Origin: Amanita rubescens
Lineage: Eukaryota > Basidiomycota > Agaricomycetes > Agaricales > Amanitaceae
Length of the DNA stretch: 64,000 nucleotides
NCBI GenBank assembly: GCA_015039365.1
Contig: WION01000296.1
Location: 1 to 64,000, forward strand
Direction: 5' to 3'
The notes under the pieces are model-generated. The model worked only from the letters and a program-made list of their open reading frames with translations. It did not search any database and was not told the DNA's origin. Position 1 is the first letter of the stretch; every line of letters begins with the position of its first letter. The position numbers and the translations under genes were made by a program. Shown piece after piece: positions 10,827-20,674 of this stretch.

Positions 10827-11965
10827 ATGTTTGCTCTCAGCCTTCTGGCTCTATCACTATGCCTTCCCCATGCGCTGGCGAAACCGACTCATGAACAGAA
10901 GAACTTTGAAGAGCCTATACCTGTGCCGGCGCCCATCGGGCATTGCAACAAATTCTATTCCCCGACACTAGTTGGAATGCCTGATGCCAATCGACTGCAA
11001 GAACTCTTGAATTCGCTCGTGAGTTATCACTTCTTGAGGCCATTTTCAGTGCTTTAGCTATGTAGGAACTGAGCATAATTGCGTATGTCAATCCGTCGTG
11101 CGGTGTGCGTTGACGATTCCTATAAAGGATGTAGGGCGACCTCTAACTCTACCATAGCCGCCAATCGATCAGTACATCGACGCCCTTCGTAACACTGGAC
11201 TATGGTTTCCTGCCTATGTCGTCAATTGCGATAATTCATCGATTAGTCACATGTGTCCGGTGTCGACGTGTCCTGAAGCGAGCAACGAAGTCGTTGACAA
11301 GCTTCCTAATGTTTGGGTTAGTAATCCCTTTGGATGTGCTCCAGAGATATAATCATATTCCATCATAGGTGTCACCATTGCAACTGGAGGTAGAACTCGA
11401 ATCAAACGCAACATTGTCGACCGGGGAAGAAATACTTGAATTTATTGCAGAGTGCTTGCCCAACTATATAGACAAGATTTCGTCCGTAGATGACGCTGGC
11501 CAGTGGATCGAGAAGGTACCTGTATCGGCTCGCAGGGCTGTCATGTTGTGCTTATACAGTTCCGCAGTATGGCAGCATTCACCGTGTATTGGTGGAGACG
11601 GAAGACGGTGAACTTCCACAAACGTGGAATGTGCTGGCTTCTCGATTTTTAGGACGCGCCCGCTTCGGAGTCGTCAATAACAAAAACGCGAACTTGATTC
11701 AAGAGTCCGGGTTGGAACGAGGACTTATCCCGAAATGGAAAGTACGGATTTACCAGGCAAAGACGAAGATGGTGATAACATATTTCCGTGGTGAGCGATA
11801 TTTTCTAATACCATGAAGAGATCTATATCATGTTCCTTAGATATTGACTTTGCTATGATAGCGAATATCGTGGACGGATTAGTTCCACCACAGCCTATGA
11901 GCGTGTGGAGGAAAATAGGGAGAAAGCTGAAGCAATTTTGGTCGGTGATATGGCGCGTATACTGA
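10827..11965 (+). CDS. secretory-pathway protein with thioredoxin-like C-terminal region, copy A
   Basis: Six exons (10827-11018, 11066-11104, 11158-11316, 11369-11515, 11568-11790, 11841-11965) sum to 885 nt, or 294 residues, in frame. The first about 18 residues (MFALSLLALSLCLPHALA) are a signal peptide. The body has SLIIAYVNPSCG (exon 2), FPAYVVNCDNSSISHMCPV and ECLPNYIDKI. A region near residues 185-250 (HRVLVETEDGELPQTWNVLA, then SRFLGRARFGVV) resembles the thioredoxin-like fold seen in ER J-proteins and DNAJC16-like proteins. That assignment is an inference from pattern, and no CXXC redox site is visible. A basic tail ends in WSVIWRVY. The next gene downstream is its paralogue, with identical lengths for exons 2 (39 nt) and 3 (159 nt), so the two arose by tandem duplication. 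Confidence 0.7.
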
Positions 11966-12531
11966 GGCGGTCCATATCACGGGCTTTAACCAGTGCTTTG
12001 AATAATCTTGCTATGAGTCCGAGCAATGCAATAGCCTGTTATGAATGTTGAGCGCTAAACTCACCCTTGTGATCTTGATATATAGAAGGCAACGGGCAGC
12101 ATATTCCGATGTGGCAGCGCTCAGTGTGATTGATGAACTGACTCACGGGCACGCCAATACAATAGAATTGGTAATAAGTATTTTCGTATCTGATCACTAT
12201 CATAATATCACCGCATCAGCGAATTCGAAAAAGCCACGTTCCAGTCTTCTTCCTGTGCGCGTCTGGTCCACATACGACACGATTGGCCCGCAGATTATCA
12301 TGCAAACGATGCTTCCTGGCTAAATCACAGTCTAAGCGATACGCAATGGCTCCTGATAGTGTAGATAGGAGGGCAAGTGCTTCGAATGCAATCGCACACG
12401 TGGAGATAACGTGGCACCTTGTCCTGCAAATGGCTGCGCATTTCAGATCTCGCACGAAAAGGAAAAATCCATAGCCACGGTGATAGATATAATGCGACTC
12501 GCGATTCCCCTGTCCGATCCCATTGCCAACC
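11966..12531. other. intergenic between the thioredoxin-like paralogues
   Basis: Overlapping open frames on both strands, none with domains or usable splice sites; probably promoter and 3' flank. No feature supported. Confidence 0.5.
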
Positions 12532-14021
12532 ATGTTTCTCATGTTCCTGATCATATCGCTAGCTGTGTTAACTTCAGTGGCATTTCAGGCTGAGGACGCG
12601 CCAATGACAACGCCAGTGCGACCTATGAAGCCGACTGAACTCTGTGGCTGCAGTGCCCGTGTGGTATTGCAAGAGCTCGATGGACATCCGAGGCCAAGAC
12701 TTAATCAGAGGCGACTCTTTGAAAGCCCAATTGCTGTGACGAGGCTCGACAAAGCCAAACTCCAAGAAGTCATGAAATCGCCGGTGAGCTTTAGATGGAC
12801 CCTATCAGTTCCTAATCAATAACGCATTTGACACAATAGCGCCTTGGGATAGTAGCATACGTTTCCTCTACCTGCGGGGTAAGTTGAGGGGTCATCATTC
12901 GAACGATTACCTCCCCTAATCACGAGGTAGTATTCCATCACCCAATATGCCGATGCCCTACAAAATCTTCCACGATCACTGCCTTCCTACGTCGTCGACT
13001 GCGACAACACCACTCTCAGTCACCTTTGTCCGGCATGTCCCAGGGTAGAACTTAGACAACAAGCCGGTCTCGACACGCTACCTGTCCAGGTAATTTCTTG
13101 TGACAACCGAGAAGGAATGGGAGTTGATGTTGATAGATTTTACCTTGGAAAACCATGGTACAGCTCGACCGCGATGCAAAATCTGAGGAAAACGTTCTCG
13201 AGTCGATGTCAAATCACCTACCCAACTACATAGATGAGCTTTCCACGATGAGAGAAGTCAACCAGTGGCTAGAAAAAGTTCGTTGAGCTTGCCTTCATTC
13301 TTCCTATCGTCTTCATCATGATCTTATAGTATAACGATGAACAACGTGTTCTGGTGGTTGTGGAAGACGGGACATTTTTGCCGACGTGGAAAATACTCGC
13401 CGCCAAGTTCCTCGGACATATTCGCATTGCAACTATAGCAAGGAAAGCAATATGGCCCCAGGGATACGTAGGTATTGATCCAACCTGGAAATTCAAGATA
13501 TACCATGCAAAAACATCTAGTATTGAGACGCACACTTATGGTATGCATTTTTTGGAAGCCACGCAGATATGATTATCGTATATATTTCAGACGTTGATTT
13601 CAACTATATTTTGAGAATTCTCTCAGGATGTGATCTGCCCTCGCAGTCCGGTGAATGGGCCGAAATCTACCAGGAGACGCAATCTGTGATGAGGAAGCTA
13701 TGGGGGAAGTTTAAACGTTTTATCAAAACGCTGGAGAGAGGTTTTTGGCGCGTCAAAGGATTTTTGATCAAGGTAGACACCAGGATTATACGGAAGATAA
13801 GAAAAGTTATTGCCAGAGTAGATTGGGGGTTTTGTGTTGCCGTTGCCGTGGCGGTAAGGTTCTTGATGAAGGCAAGGAGACGTTTGGGGATTCCCGATAG
13901 ATTACTGCGAGGAAGCCTGAAGCTATTGCTTATCGGCTTGCCAGTGGGCTTGTGGAGAGTCATGACACTATTGTGGATCATCTCCGCGAAGCTGACGGGC
14001 ACGGTATGGAAAATATTGTAA
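12532..14021 (+). CDS. secretory-pathway protein with thioredoxin-like region and long basic C-terminal tail, copy B
   Basis: This is the tandem paralogue of the preceding gene. Exons 12532-12783, 12840-12878, 12931-13089, 13164-13277, 13330-13540 and 13591-14021 sum to 1206 nt, or 401 residues, in frame. It begins with a hydrophobic signal (MFLMFLIISLAVLTSVAF). RLGIVAYVSSTCG, SYVVDCDNTTLSHLCPA, NHLPNYIDEL and EQRVLVVVEDGTFLPTWKIL align with copy A. It differs by a C-terminal extension of about 130 residues that is rich in arginine and lysine (for example KLWGKFKRFIKTLERGFWRV). The extension includes hydrophobic stretches near the end (FCVAVAVAVRFL; LLLIGLPVGLWRVMTLLWII) that could anchor it in a membrane. 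I chose the ATG at 12532 because it starts the signal peptide directly. Function unknown. Confidence 0.68.
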
Positions 14022-15739
14022 TGTAGTTGAAAATTTAAAGCGTGAGATGAGAATTAATTACGATCGTGGATTGGATGCAGAGACGATTATGGTTTATTTG
14101 GTCAGTCACGATTCTCGCAGAACTCATCACGTGGACAGATAATCTCGACGCGTTTCCAGCTCCGCCGTCTCGCGTCTCTTTCTCCTTTTCCACCACCATC
14201 CACCTTCTCCCCTCTCTCCATCCTCATCGCATCCTCCACCCGCTCTTAGGCTCTCTGATTTCTTGTCTTCTGCTTCAAGGCTTCAATCCTTTCAACTTTC
14301 AGCTCAAGAGCCCTTTGCCAGCTCAAGCCCCTATCACAACGTCGCCCTCGCTTAGTGCCCGGAGCAAAGTCCTTGCTTCTCACCCGCGCACGGCGCCTGA
14401 TACTGCCACTCGACAATTTCAGATACCCCTGAATCCATGGAAGCCACTCCATCGGAGGGCGGGTGGGTTAGGAGTGGCTTCCGTCAGACGTGCTTTCGAT
14501 GCAAGTTACAACGTCACGCCAGCTGTTATATCATCACGGCGAGAGCGACCACTCTTTGGCGATGCCTGACCCGACTGTTTGCCATCAAGTTATGACCTCG
14601 AAGCTTTTGTGAAGCATCTCAAGACTCTTTGATGTAGAATCTCGGTAAGATGTGTGTCAAGGCGTGAACCACGCTGATCATGTTTGAAACGTCAACCGCA
14701 TTGAGTTGAGAGTCTGGTACGTGATCACTTCTGTCATGGATCAATCCTCACTCGCGATTATAGATGAGATTAAGCGCGCTTGCGATGCTAAAACTGGCTT
14801 GTGAGGAAGACGTCATTACGTCGAGGCGGCTTGACCGGGAAATTCCAGCCTAACAACTAACAACCTTATAAGGCTCTTAATTTTCTCGTCCACTTGGAGC
14901 TCGCGCTGACACTGGCTTTATGAGCGCTCTCATCTGAAAAGACGTTTGATGGATAAAGAAACCAGACGTCAAGAAGCTGAATCGCCAAACTCTTTCTGTT
15001 CTTTTATTCTGTCGTCGAACCGGAACTCGCACTGACAATGGCCTGATGAGCGACTTCAACCAAGAAGACCTTATTCGTCAAGGTGACACGACGCTTTCTG
15101 TGCCCTTGATTCTTTGGAGCTCTCCTCATCTGGGGTCGTTGCAAATTACCGCTAAAGTTTATCACGAAGAGGAGAACGTTACTTGGTTGCGATGATTCAC
15201 TAAAACTCTTGGGCTTGAGCGTTGGAGTGTTTGATTATTATTTGGCTGCGGCGGCTAACTTTTCTAGGTTCTCGGGGAAGGTGAGAGCAGCTTGCTGTTC
15301 TTTCCTCGTGCTTCCTTGCCGTGGGCCCCGGGCTTAAGACCATTCGTCTTTGACGGATGGTCGAACTAAAGCACGTTAAATCCTACAACCTACATCCCAC
15401 GCTACTAAAGTAAGAGGTTGAATCCTTATACTGACATTGAACTAATTAATGCAACCATAGATCAGAGTGCTATTTGATCCTGCATGCTACGCTTTCCGTG
15501 TGAAGTCACTAGTTGTGGCCGGAATTAGGACATCACGCACTTCATCTGAACCGGGAGGCACATGGATTAGTGATTTCTACTCTGAAGTTGATTACGTCTT
15601 TTGCTACAAGTTGTAACATGCCGTCCTTGCGTATCTAAATATAAGACTTGTAGAAGTACAGCAATCATCTAAAACACATCCGTTCCATCCTTCTAAACGA
15701 TAACAAGTCATGTGCAATACGTTGGGCATAGGAGCAATA
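14022..15739. other. intergenic region without a supported gene
   Basis: A 167-codon open frame at 14066-14569 has low-complexity proline/serine composition and no recognised domain, and I do not support it as a gene. A short imperfect direct repeat lies at 14896-15115. The segment around 15500-15610 resembles 17350-17460 (for example CTGAACCGG, then GAAGT(C/T)GATGAC/TTACGTCTTTT), so it belongs to the duplicated SDR neighbourhood. Confidence 0.45.
14896..15115. repeat. imperfect direct repeat, two copies
   Basis: GAGCTCGCGCTGACACTGGC at about 14897 and GGAACTCGCACTGACAATGG at about 15021 begin two related stretches of roughly 110-120 bp. They share further similarity (TGAGCG, GAAGAC/AAAGAC, CTTTCTGT). 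This is a diverged tandem duplication of unknown role. Confidence 0.45.
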
Positions 15740-16682
15740 TCACCAGTCCATCACCTCTCCCTGGCCATCCACAAACTGACCTGAAAGAACCGCCATGAGC
15801 ATTTCAAATGCAAAACAGCACAATACTTACAAGTGGGTCCATCTTTACCGAGCAATGCCCAAGGCAACAAAGACTCTGCGCCCTGCCTGGCCGTTTTCCC
15901 GGCCTCATGGAATTTAGTCATCTTGGTTTGCGTAAAACCAGGGGACACTGCGTTAACCTTGATCCCATCCTTCTTCAACTCGTGGGCAAGCGCGATCGTG
16001 TACGAGTTGGCGGCTGCTTTGGAAGCACTATACCCTATATCTTGGACCTTGGGAGTGTAACTTGCTTGCCAAGTGTTGGAAGCCAATTCGCTAGATACGT
16101 TAAGAATGACGGCTTGTGGAGAGGCTCGTAGGAGGGGTAGCAACGTTGTCGTGGTTTGTACTAGGCCAACCAGGTTAACTTCAATGCAGTCCCGGATGGC
16201 AGATGCATCAGCCGTGCTGGCGACGCCTTGCCAAGTCGTGCCTGATATGCCTGCGTGCAGAATCCTTTTAATCATCTAGCCCAGGGTGGAGCGAAGTTAA
16301 CCTCCTACCTGCATTGTTGACGAGTACGTCCAACCTTCCGTCGTTCTTTTCGATTATGTCCCTTGTGGCCTTGATCGTTTCGATATTTGTGACATCGAGC
16401 AGGGCGAACGTGACGTCTAGATTCTCCTTCTTCAACTTCTCGCTATCGATATATATATGAACAACGACAATGACCAAATCCGTGAGACATAACTACTCAC
16501 GCGGCTTCTCTACCTGCAGTGGGGTTCCTAGCTCCAAGATATACTTTGTGACCTTTTTGCGCCAGAAGGCTAACGAGTTCGTAGCCAATACCGGTGTTGG
16601 CACCTGTACCAATAACACATGGTAAGTAATGTGTATAGATGAACGACGTTTCATTACCTGTGACAAGAGTGACTTTTGACAT
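15740..16682 (-). CDS. short-chain dehydrogenase/reductase, paralogue 2
   Basis: This is an intact SDR closely related to the gene at 2804-3728, with the same intron positions. It starts MSKVTLVTG and splices to ANTGIGYELVSLLAQKGHKV, giving the TGANTGIG cofactor motif. LDVLVNNAG and NVSSELA follow, then the catalytic YSASK in VQDIGYSASKAAANSYTIAL. The segment GIKVNAVSPGFTQTKM carries the usual family proline-glycine turn. The 3' intron (GTAAGTATTG...TTTCAG) joins GPT to CQFVDGQGEVMDW before a TGA at 15740-15742. It is expected to be a cytosolic NAD(P)H-dependent reductase or dehydrogenase; the substrate is unknown. The two copies lie 12 kb apart in the same orientation and share flanking motifs, pointing to a segmental duplication. 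Residues differ enough (MIKRILHAGISGTTW against MRTGIGTFERD) that specificities could differ. Confidence 0.9.
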
Positions 16683-16729
16683 GGCTTTGTAGTGCTTTTC
16701 GTTGCTTCAATAGGCTGAGCCTAGCGGGA

Positions 16730-16737
16730 CTTATATA
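16730..16737 (-). promoter_or_regulatory. TATA box of SDR paralogue 2
   Basis: TATATAAG on the minus strand, about 50 bp upstream of the ATG at 16682, matches the element upstream of SDR paralogue 1. Confidence 0.6.
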
Positions 16738-17525
16738 CTCCAGAATTCCTGAGATTTACTGCTGATGTGATGGATTTCAGGTAAACCGTCCTGTCAGCGA
16801 TAACGTAGCCTCGCGCTGGACGCCACCATTACCATATCGTAGTGTTGTCAATGTGAATTTGGGCGCAATACGTAAATTTGCTTACGTCGTCTAGGCAGAT
16901 CCGTAAGATCGATGTGTAAAACAGTCCTCCGCAAGCTGCCGCAAATGGAAACGGCGTGGGACGTTTGTAACGCTTGTATTTCTCTGGACGATGCTTAAGC
17001 ATAGGTCGTTCAGAAGCACGATCTTCCCTTCCTTGACAATAGGTTCCGTCATTGGCACTTAAGCACAATCAAATGATTCGTATTTCCATTTCCAACCCAA
17101 CACAAAGCGTGTTGGCTGCACATAGGCGATCATTTAGACTCTCGGAGGCAATAGCATGGAGTTGACGTTATATACTCCATGAAATACCTCGACTGCAGGT
17201 ATGAAAACTGCATATCATCTCAGCTTCCATCCATATAGACGACGCGTCAGGCGGCGACTCGCCTCTCATCTGATGCCAGATGACGGTTAATAGAGATACA
17301 AATAAAAGCGTGTGCCACGCTGTCCATACAGATTCTTGGTTGGCATGCGATTACTTCTGAACCGGAGGGACGATGGTCCAGCTAAAACGCCAGACCCCTT
17401 TTGTCAGCATAATCCTGAAGTCGATGACTTCTTTTACCGCAAATTGTATCATGCGAATAGAATTTACATAGGCAATGAAATAAATACGTCTTTCGAATAG
17501 TTGGAGGACGTACATGCGTGACATA
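16738..17525. other. intergenic, SDR 2 upstream region
   Basis: No supported gene. The part near 17350-17460 is similar to sequence 3' of the same SDR gene (about 15500-15610), a trace of local duplication. Confidence 0.45.
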
Positions 17526-18466
17526 TCATCCTTCTTCCATATCCTCTACGCCCTCCATCTGTGCGCCTTTCCACCATACGACGGGCCCAAGACCTTGTTC
17601 TGCGATTGAACACTAAGTATCAATTAATGTTAGGTATACGACCATGTAGTTTGATCTGGACGCACAATGATGACATAGGGTGCTCTTTTTGGCTCAAGTT
17701 TAACGGTGACACCGTCCTGGGCTTTTGGTGGACCAGGTTCAAAATCGTAAAATTCGTCAGCTTCGACGCGTACTCGGACTACTTCGCCTTGGTCGATGTA
17801 CATTCGTTCTGCGACGGGGGTGTCGAGCAGTTCGTGTGTAGTTGTGAGAGACGAGTCGGGTAGCCAGAAGTGGGCTCGTTCATTTGGGTCACTGGAAGGC
17901 ACGAAACGGGAGTCAACTGAAGAATGAGAAGGGGAACAAAAGATGACGAACAATGTGTTGGGTTGGGGTAGATATGCAGTGGGAACATAAATGTCGTCAA
18001 AGAAGCCCGTTGTCACTGTCGTCGCGTCAAGCAACGTTTCGCGAGTCTGAAAACAAGAACGTACGCCTGATCCCGTCCTCATCCGACGACTTGACCTTCG
18101 CCACTATCACTTCTGATACAAACGGTCGGAATACGACCAGCCTGAACACCACTACACCATATTTATTGGCCGTTCAGAACTGCAACATAACGAACAGCTC
18201 CTCGTACCTTTGTACCACAGAAACCCGTCGCCGTATCTCACTTTTCCTTCCCCCGCCTCTACTAAATCAAAAACGCAGACACACAAGCCAACGTCGTGTA
18301 ACAACCTGTTCGCATACTTTTTGTTGATCTCGGCAATAATAGCCTGTTCTGCGGGTCCGCCAAAGTTGGCCGGGTGTACCGGTATCGTGTCCTAGACAAG
18401 TCCAAGGATTTAGACCAGACTTAAACGCGTGCGTGAACGTACCTTGATAATAGAAACGCAAAACAT
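17526..18466 (-). CDS. RPC25: RNA polymerase III subunit Rpc25 (RPC8), Rpb7-like
   Basis: This is a subunit of the Rpc25-Rpc17 stalk of nuclear RNA polymerase III, needed for initiation on tRNA and 5S genes. It starts MFCVSIIK and splices to DTIPVHPANFGGPAEQAIIA. INKKYANRLLHDVGLCVCVF, GEGKVRYGDGFLWYK and VVFRLVVFRPFVSEVIVAKV (SHS2-like N-terminal Rpb7 domain) follow. The C-terminal S1/OB part contains GFFDDIYVPTAYLPQPN, FVPSSDPNERAHFWL and the very conserved YIDQGEVVRVRVEADEF. A final intron joins APYVII to CSIAEQGLGPVVWWKG, and the protein ends in an acidic tail (VEDMEEG) at 17526-17528. Six or more short introns are present. This is a single-copy housekeeping gene, apparently intact. A broken partial copy lies at 24549-24825 inside the F-box array. 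Confidence 0.94.
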
Positions 18467-18858
18467 ATTTTGCGTTGATCTTTGTGATAGAAATCACGTG
18501 ATTATTCAGGATTGAGCGCGCCGACGGCAGAGTTACATTGTCATCCCGTCTTACGAAAGATTGTATACGTTATACCATCAGATGGCGAACTAACTTGGCT
18601 TGCTGCGCCATATAACCTCCAATTCTGTTGACAAAGGAGTAGATGAATTTCAGTTTATTAAGTAAGGGACCTTTAGAACGATTGCTCGTCCTAACCAGGT
18701 CAAGAGGAAATGTGGCGATGACATTCTTCGGACTAGATCTCTTGTTGATGGCATGGGCGCGTTGAATCACAAACAAGCCACAATGATACCTTTGATTCGT
18801 TACCACGACTAGCCACTGCAAGAACGCCACCTCGGAAACCTCATTCAAAGCAAAGCCC
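18467..18858. other. divergent intergenic region between RPC25 and F-box gene 1
   Basis: About 390 bp shared by two divergently transcribed genes. I see no strong TATA box, and the CCTAGGGTTAG motif found before the other F-box genes is absent. Confidence 0.45.
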
Positions 18859-20280
18859 ATGCAAACTGTCGGTAGTCGGCGCCCTCGCAGAGACGCTGAA
18901 AACAATGCTCACCCTATTCAAAGTTCGCATGCCGTCGGATCCCGTGGCACCTTCGCCAGATTTCGTGCTTCACGCGCCAATGCACCTATTCATTCTCTCC
19001 CTTTAGAGCTCCTTGGCGAAATCTTCATTCTTGCCTTGCCCACCATCCACGAACTTTACAAGAGGCACATTGACGAGGGAAAAAAAAGAACAAATCCTTT
19101 CGTTCTTTGTGCAGTGTGCTCCTCATGGCGGTTTCTTGCTTTTTGCACTCCTCAGTTGTGGATGCAGGTGTTTATCCGTGTCCCAATCGACATGACAAAA
19201 GATCAGGCTAGGAAAAAGGCCGCCGACCTCGTTCCGTGGATCGAGCGCTCTCGCACGCTGCCTCTTACCCTCCACATATCCTGCGATTTCGACAAGTCTC
19301 TGGATGGGACAGGGCCCGAAGCTCCCATTGTATCGGTCCTTAATGATTACTCCACCCGTTGGCAATCTCTGTATCTCCAGGATTACTTTTTGCCGTTTTC
19401 GGCGCCGCAGATCCCGTCATCTCCAAAACCCTTACCTTTGTTTCACTTTGATAGATGGTGCTCATTGCGGCAAATATCTTCCTTTTGCCGACATCGCGTA
19501 CCGCTCACGAACAAAGCTATTCCGTGGGCCCAACTTACGCGTCTCCAAGTCCAGGGCCAGATCTCTTGTCAAGCAGCAGAAACCATTTTCATGGAATGTC
19601 CGAAACTCGTGCAGCTATCAATTTCTGTCAATCCGACGCTCGGAATGACAGGAGTTCCTATAATCCTGCACGACTTGGTTACGTTCTCTCTTGGGGCGGT
19701 GCAATGTCTCCCGATGCTTGTGCATCGGCTGTCTTTGCCCTCTCTTCGAGACATTTTTTTAGACGTAGTTTGGCAAACAGACATCAAACCACTTTTAAAC
19801 TTTTTTACACGATCATCTTGTACCCTTAACAACTTGAAGATCTGTGGATCAGATCTCACGCCGAGCGATTACCTCGACGTTCTCGCACACCGGTCATGCA
19901 ATTCGCTCACTTCGCTCACCATGCGTTCCATTTATTGGCTCAGGAATCCTCCGTTTATTGACGATGAAGTGCTCCGGAGACTTACCTTACATCGAAATGA
20001 CACATTGTGCCCTTATTTAAAATTCTTGACGATCGACCTTGACATCCAAAGCTCTTCGCATTCAACGTTATTGAACATGGTGAAGTCTCGTTTTCATGCT
20101 GGCCAATTACCACTGCAGTACCTTTACTTCAAAGTCGAACGTCTCAATAATTTTGGAAAACTCTACAGAATTGGCAAGCGAAGTGGAATGGAATACACTC
20201 GTCAAAAGCTTAATAGGGCTGACGATGTTTACTCGGTTTTGTTACGAAGGCGAGGCGTCACGATGCATAATGATCGTTAG
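18859..20280 (+). CDS. F-box-like protein 1 (473 aa), intact
   Basis: This is an intronless gene of the large agaricomycete F-box-like family, predicted substrate-recognition subunits of SCF (Skp1-cullin-F-box) ubiquitin ligases. The F-box-like helix is at residues 41-62 (PIHSLPLELLGEIFILALPT). CAVCSSWRFLAFCTPQLW follows at about 86-103, a family signature (CsvCr.Wr..a..tp.LW). The rest is an irregular leucine-rich-repeat-like region with HISCDFD, LQVQGQISCQAAETIFMECP and FFTRSSCTLNNLKICGSDLT. It is the left-most of seven homologues. Unlike the other six, its N-terminus lacks the NGP(I/V/L)TRSR peptide and its upstream region lacks the shared motif, so it may be the oldest or a promoter-switched member. 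Target unknown. Confidence 0.88.
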   Translation: MQTVGSRRPRRDAENNAHPIQSSHAVGSRGTFARFRASRANAPIHSLPLELLGEIFILALPTIHELYKRHIDEGKKRTNPFVLCAVCSSWRFLAFCTPQLWMQVFIRVPIDMTKDQARKKAADLVPWIERSRTLPLTLHISCDFDKSLDGTGPEAPIVSVLNDYSTRWQSLYLQDYFLPFSAPQIPSSPKPLPLFHFDRWCSLRQISSFCRHRVPLTNKAIPWAQLTRLQVQGQISCQAAETIFMECPKLVQLSISVNPTLGMTGVPIILHDLVTFSLGAVQCLPMLVHRLSLPSLRDIFLDVVWQTDIKPLLNFFTRSSCTLNNLKICGSDLTPSDYLDVLAHRSCNSLTSLTMRSIYWLRNPPFIDDEVLRRLTLHRNDTLCPYLKFLTIDLDIQSSSHSTLLNMVKSRFHAGQLPLQYLYFKVERLNNFGKLYRIGKRSGMEYTRQKLNRADDVYSVLLRRRGVTMHNDR

Positions 20281-20630
20281 CTTCCTTGAAGAGATTTAAT
20301 CGTCTACTAGCTATCACGTTACATATGCAAATGCGCTTCTCTCACATTCATCGAGGTTTTCTTGAATGACAATTTATTTTCTACTATATGGCCACTATGG
20401 ACTGTTCAAGTTTTGTAGAACATCATGATGTCGGTAGCGCCAATCTACGTCACATAATTGTGTAGCCTGAACGGATCCGAAAATCCAAAAACGCCTTCGC
20501 CATTCATACCTCCAAGAGCAACAGCAACAGTGCCACCGGAATCAACATTGACACCTGTATGCCGCCAAGGTGATGAACTTAATGAGTCTTAGGGGGTCGG
20601 GATTCGGCGGCAGCGGCGAGACCAGACTCT
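20281..20630. other. intergenic between F-box genes 1 and 2
   Basis: No gene supported; 3' flank of F-box gene 1 and upstream DNA of F-box gene 2. Confidence 0.5.
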
Positions 20631-20650
20631 GACCCAAACCTAGGGTTAGG
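20631..20650 (+). promoter_or_regulatory. shared F-box upstream motif (telobox-like), gene 2
   Basis: GACCCAAACCTAGGGTTAGG, about 25 bp upstream of the ATG at 20675. It is the reference copy of a motif repeated before six of the seven F-box genes, and its core AACCCTA/TAGGGTT matches the telo-box core. Confidence 0.6.
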
Positions 20651-20674
20651 CTCACATAACTCACGTCGACGAGA

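Noticed and set aside
14066..14569. 167-codon open frame on the plus strand
   Set aside because: Low-complexity proline/serine translation, no domain, no conserved blocks and no splice context; the opposite strand frame is equally unconvincing.
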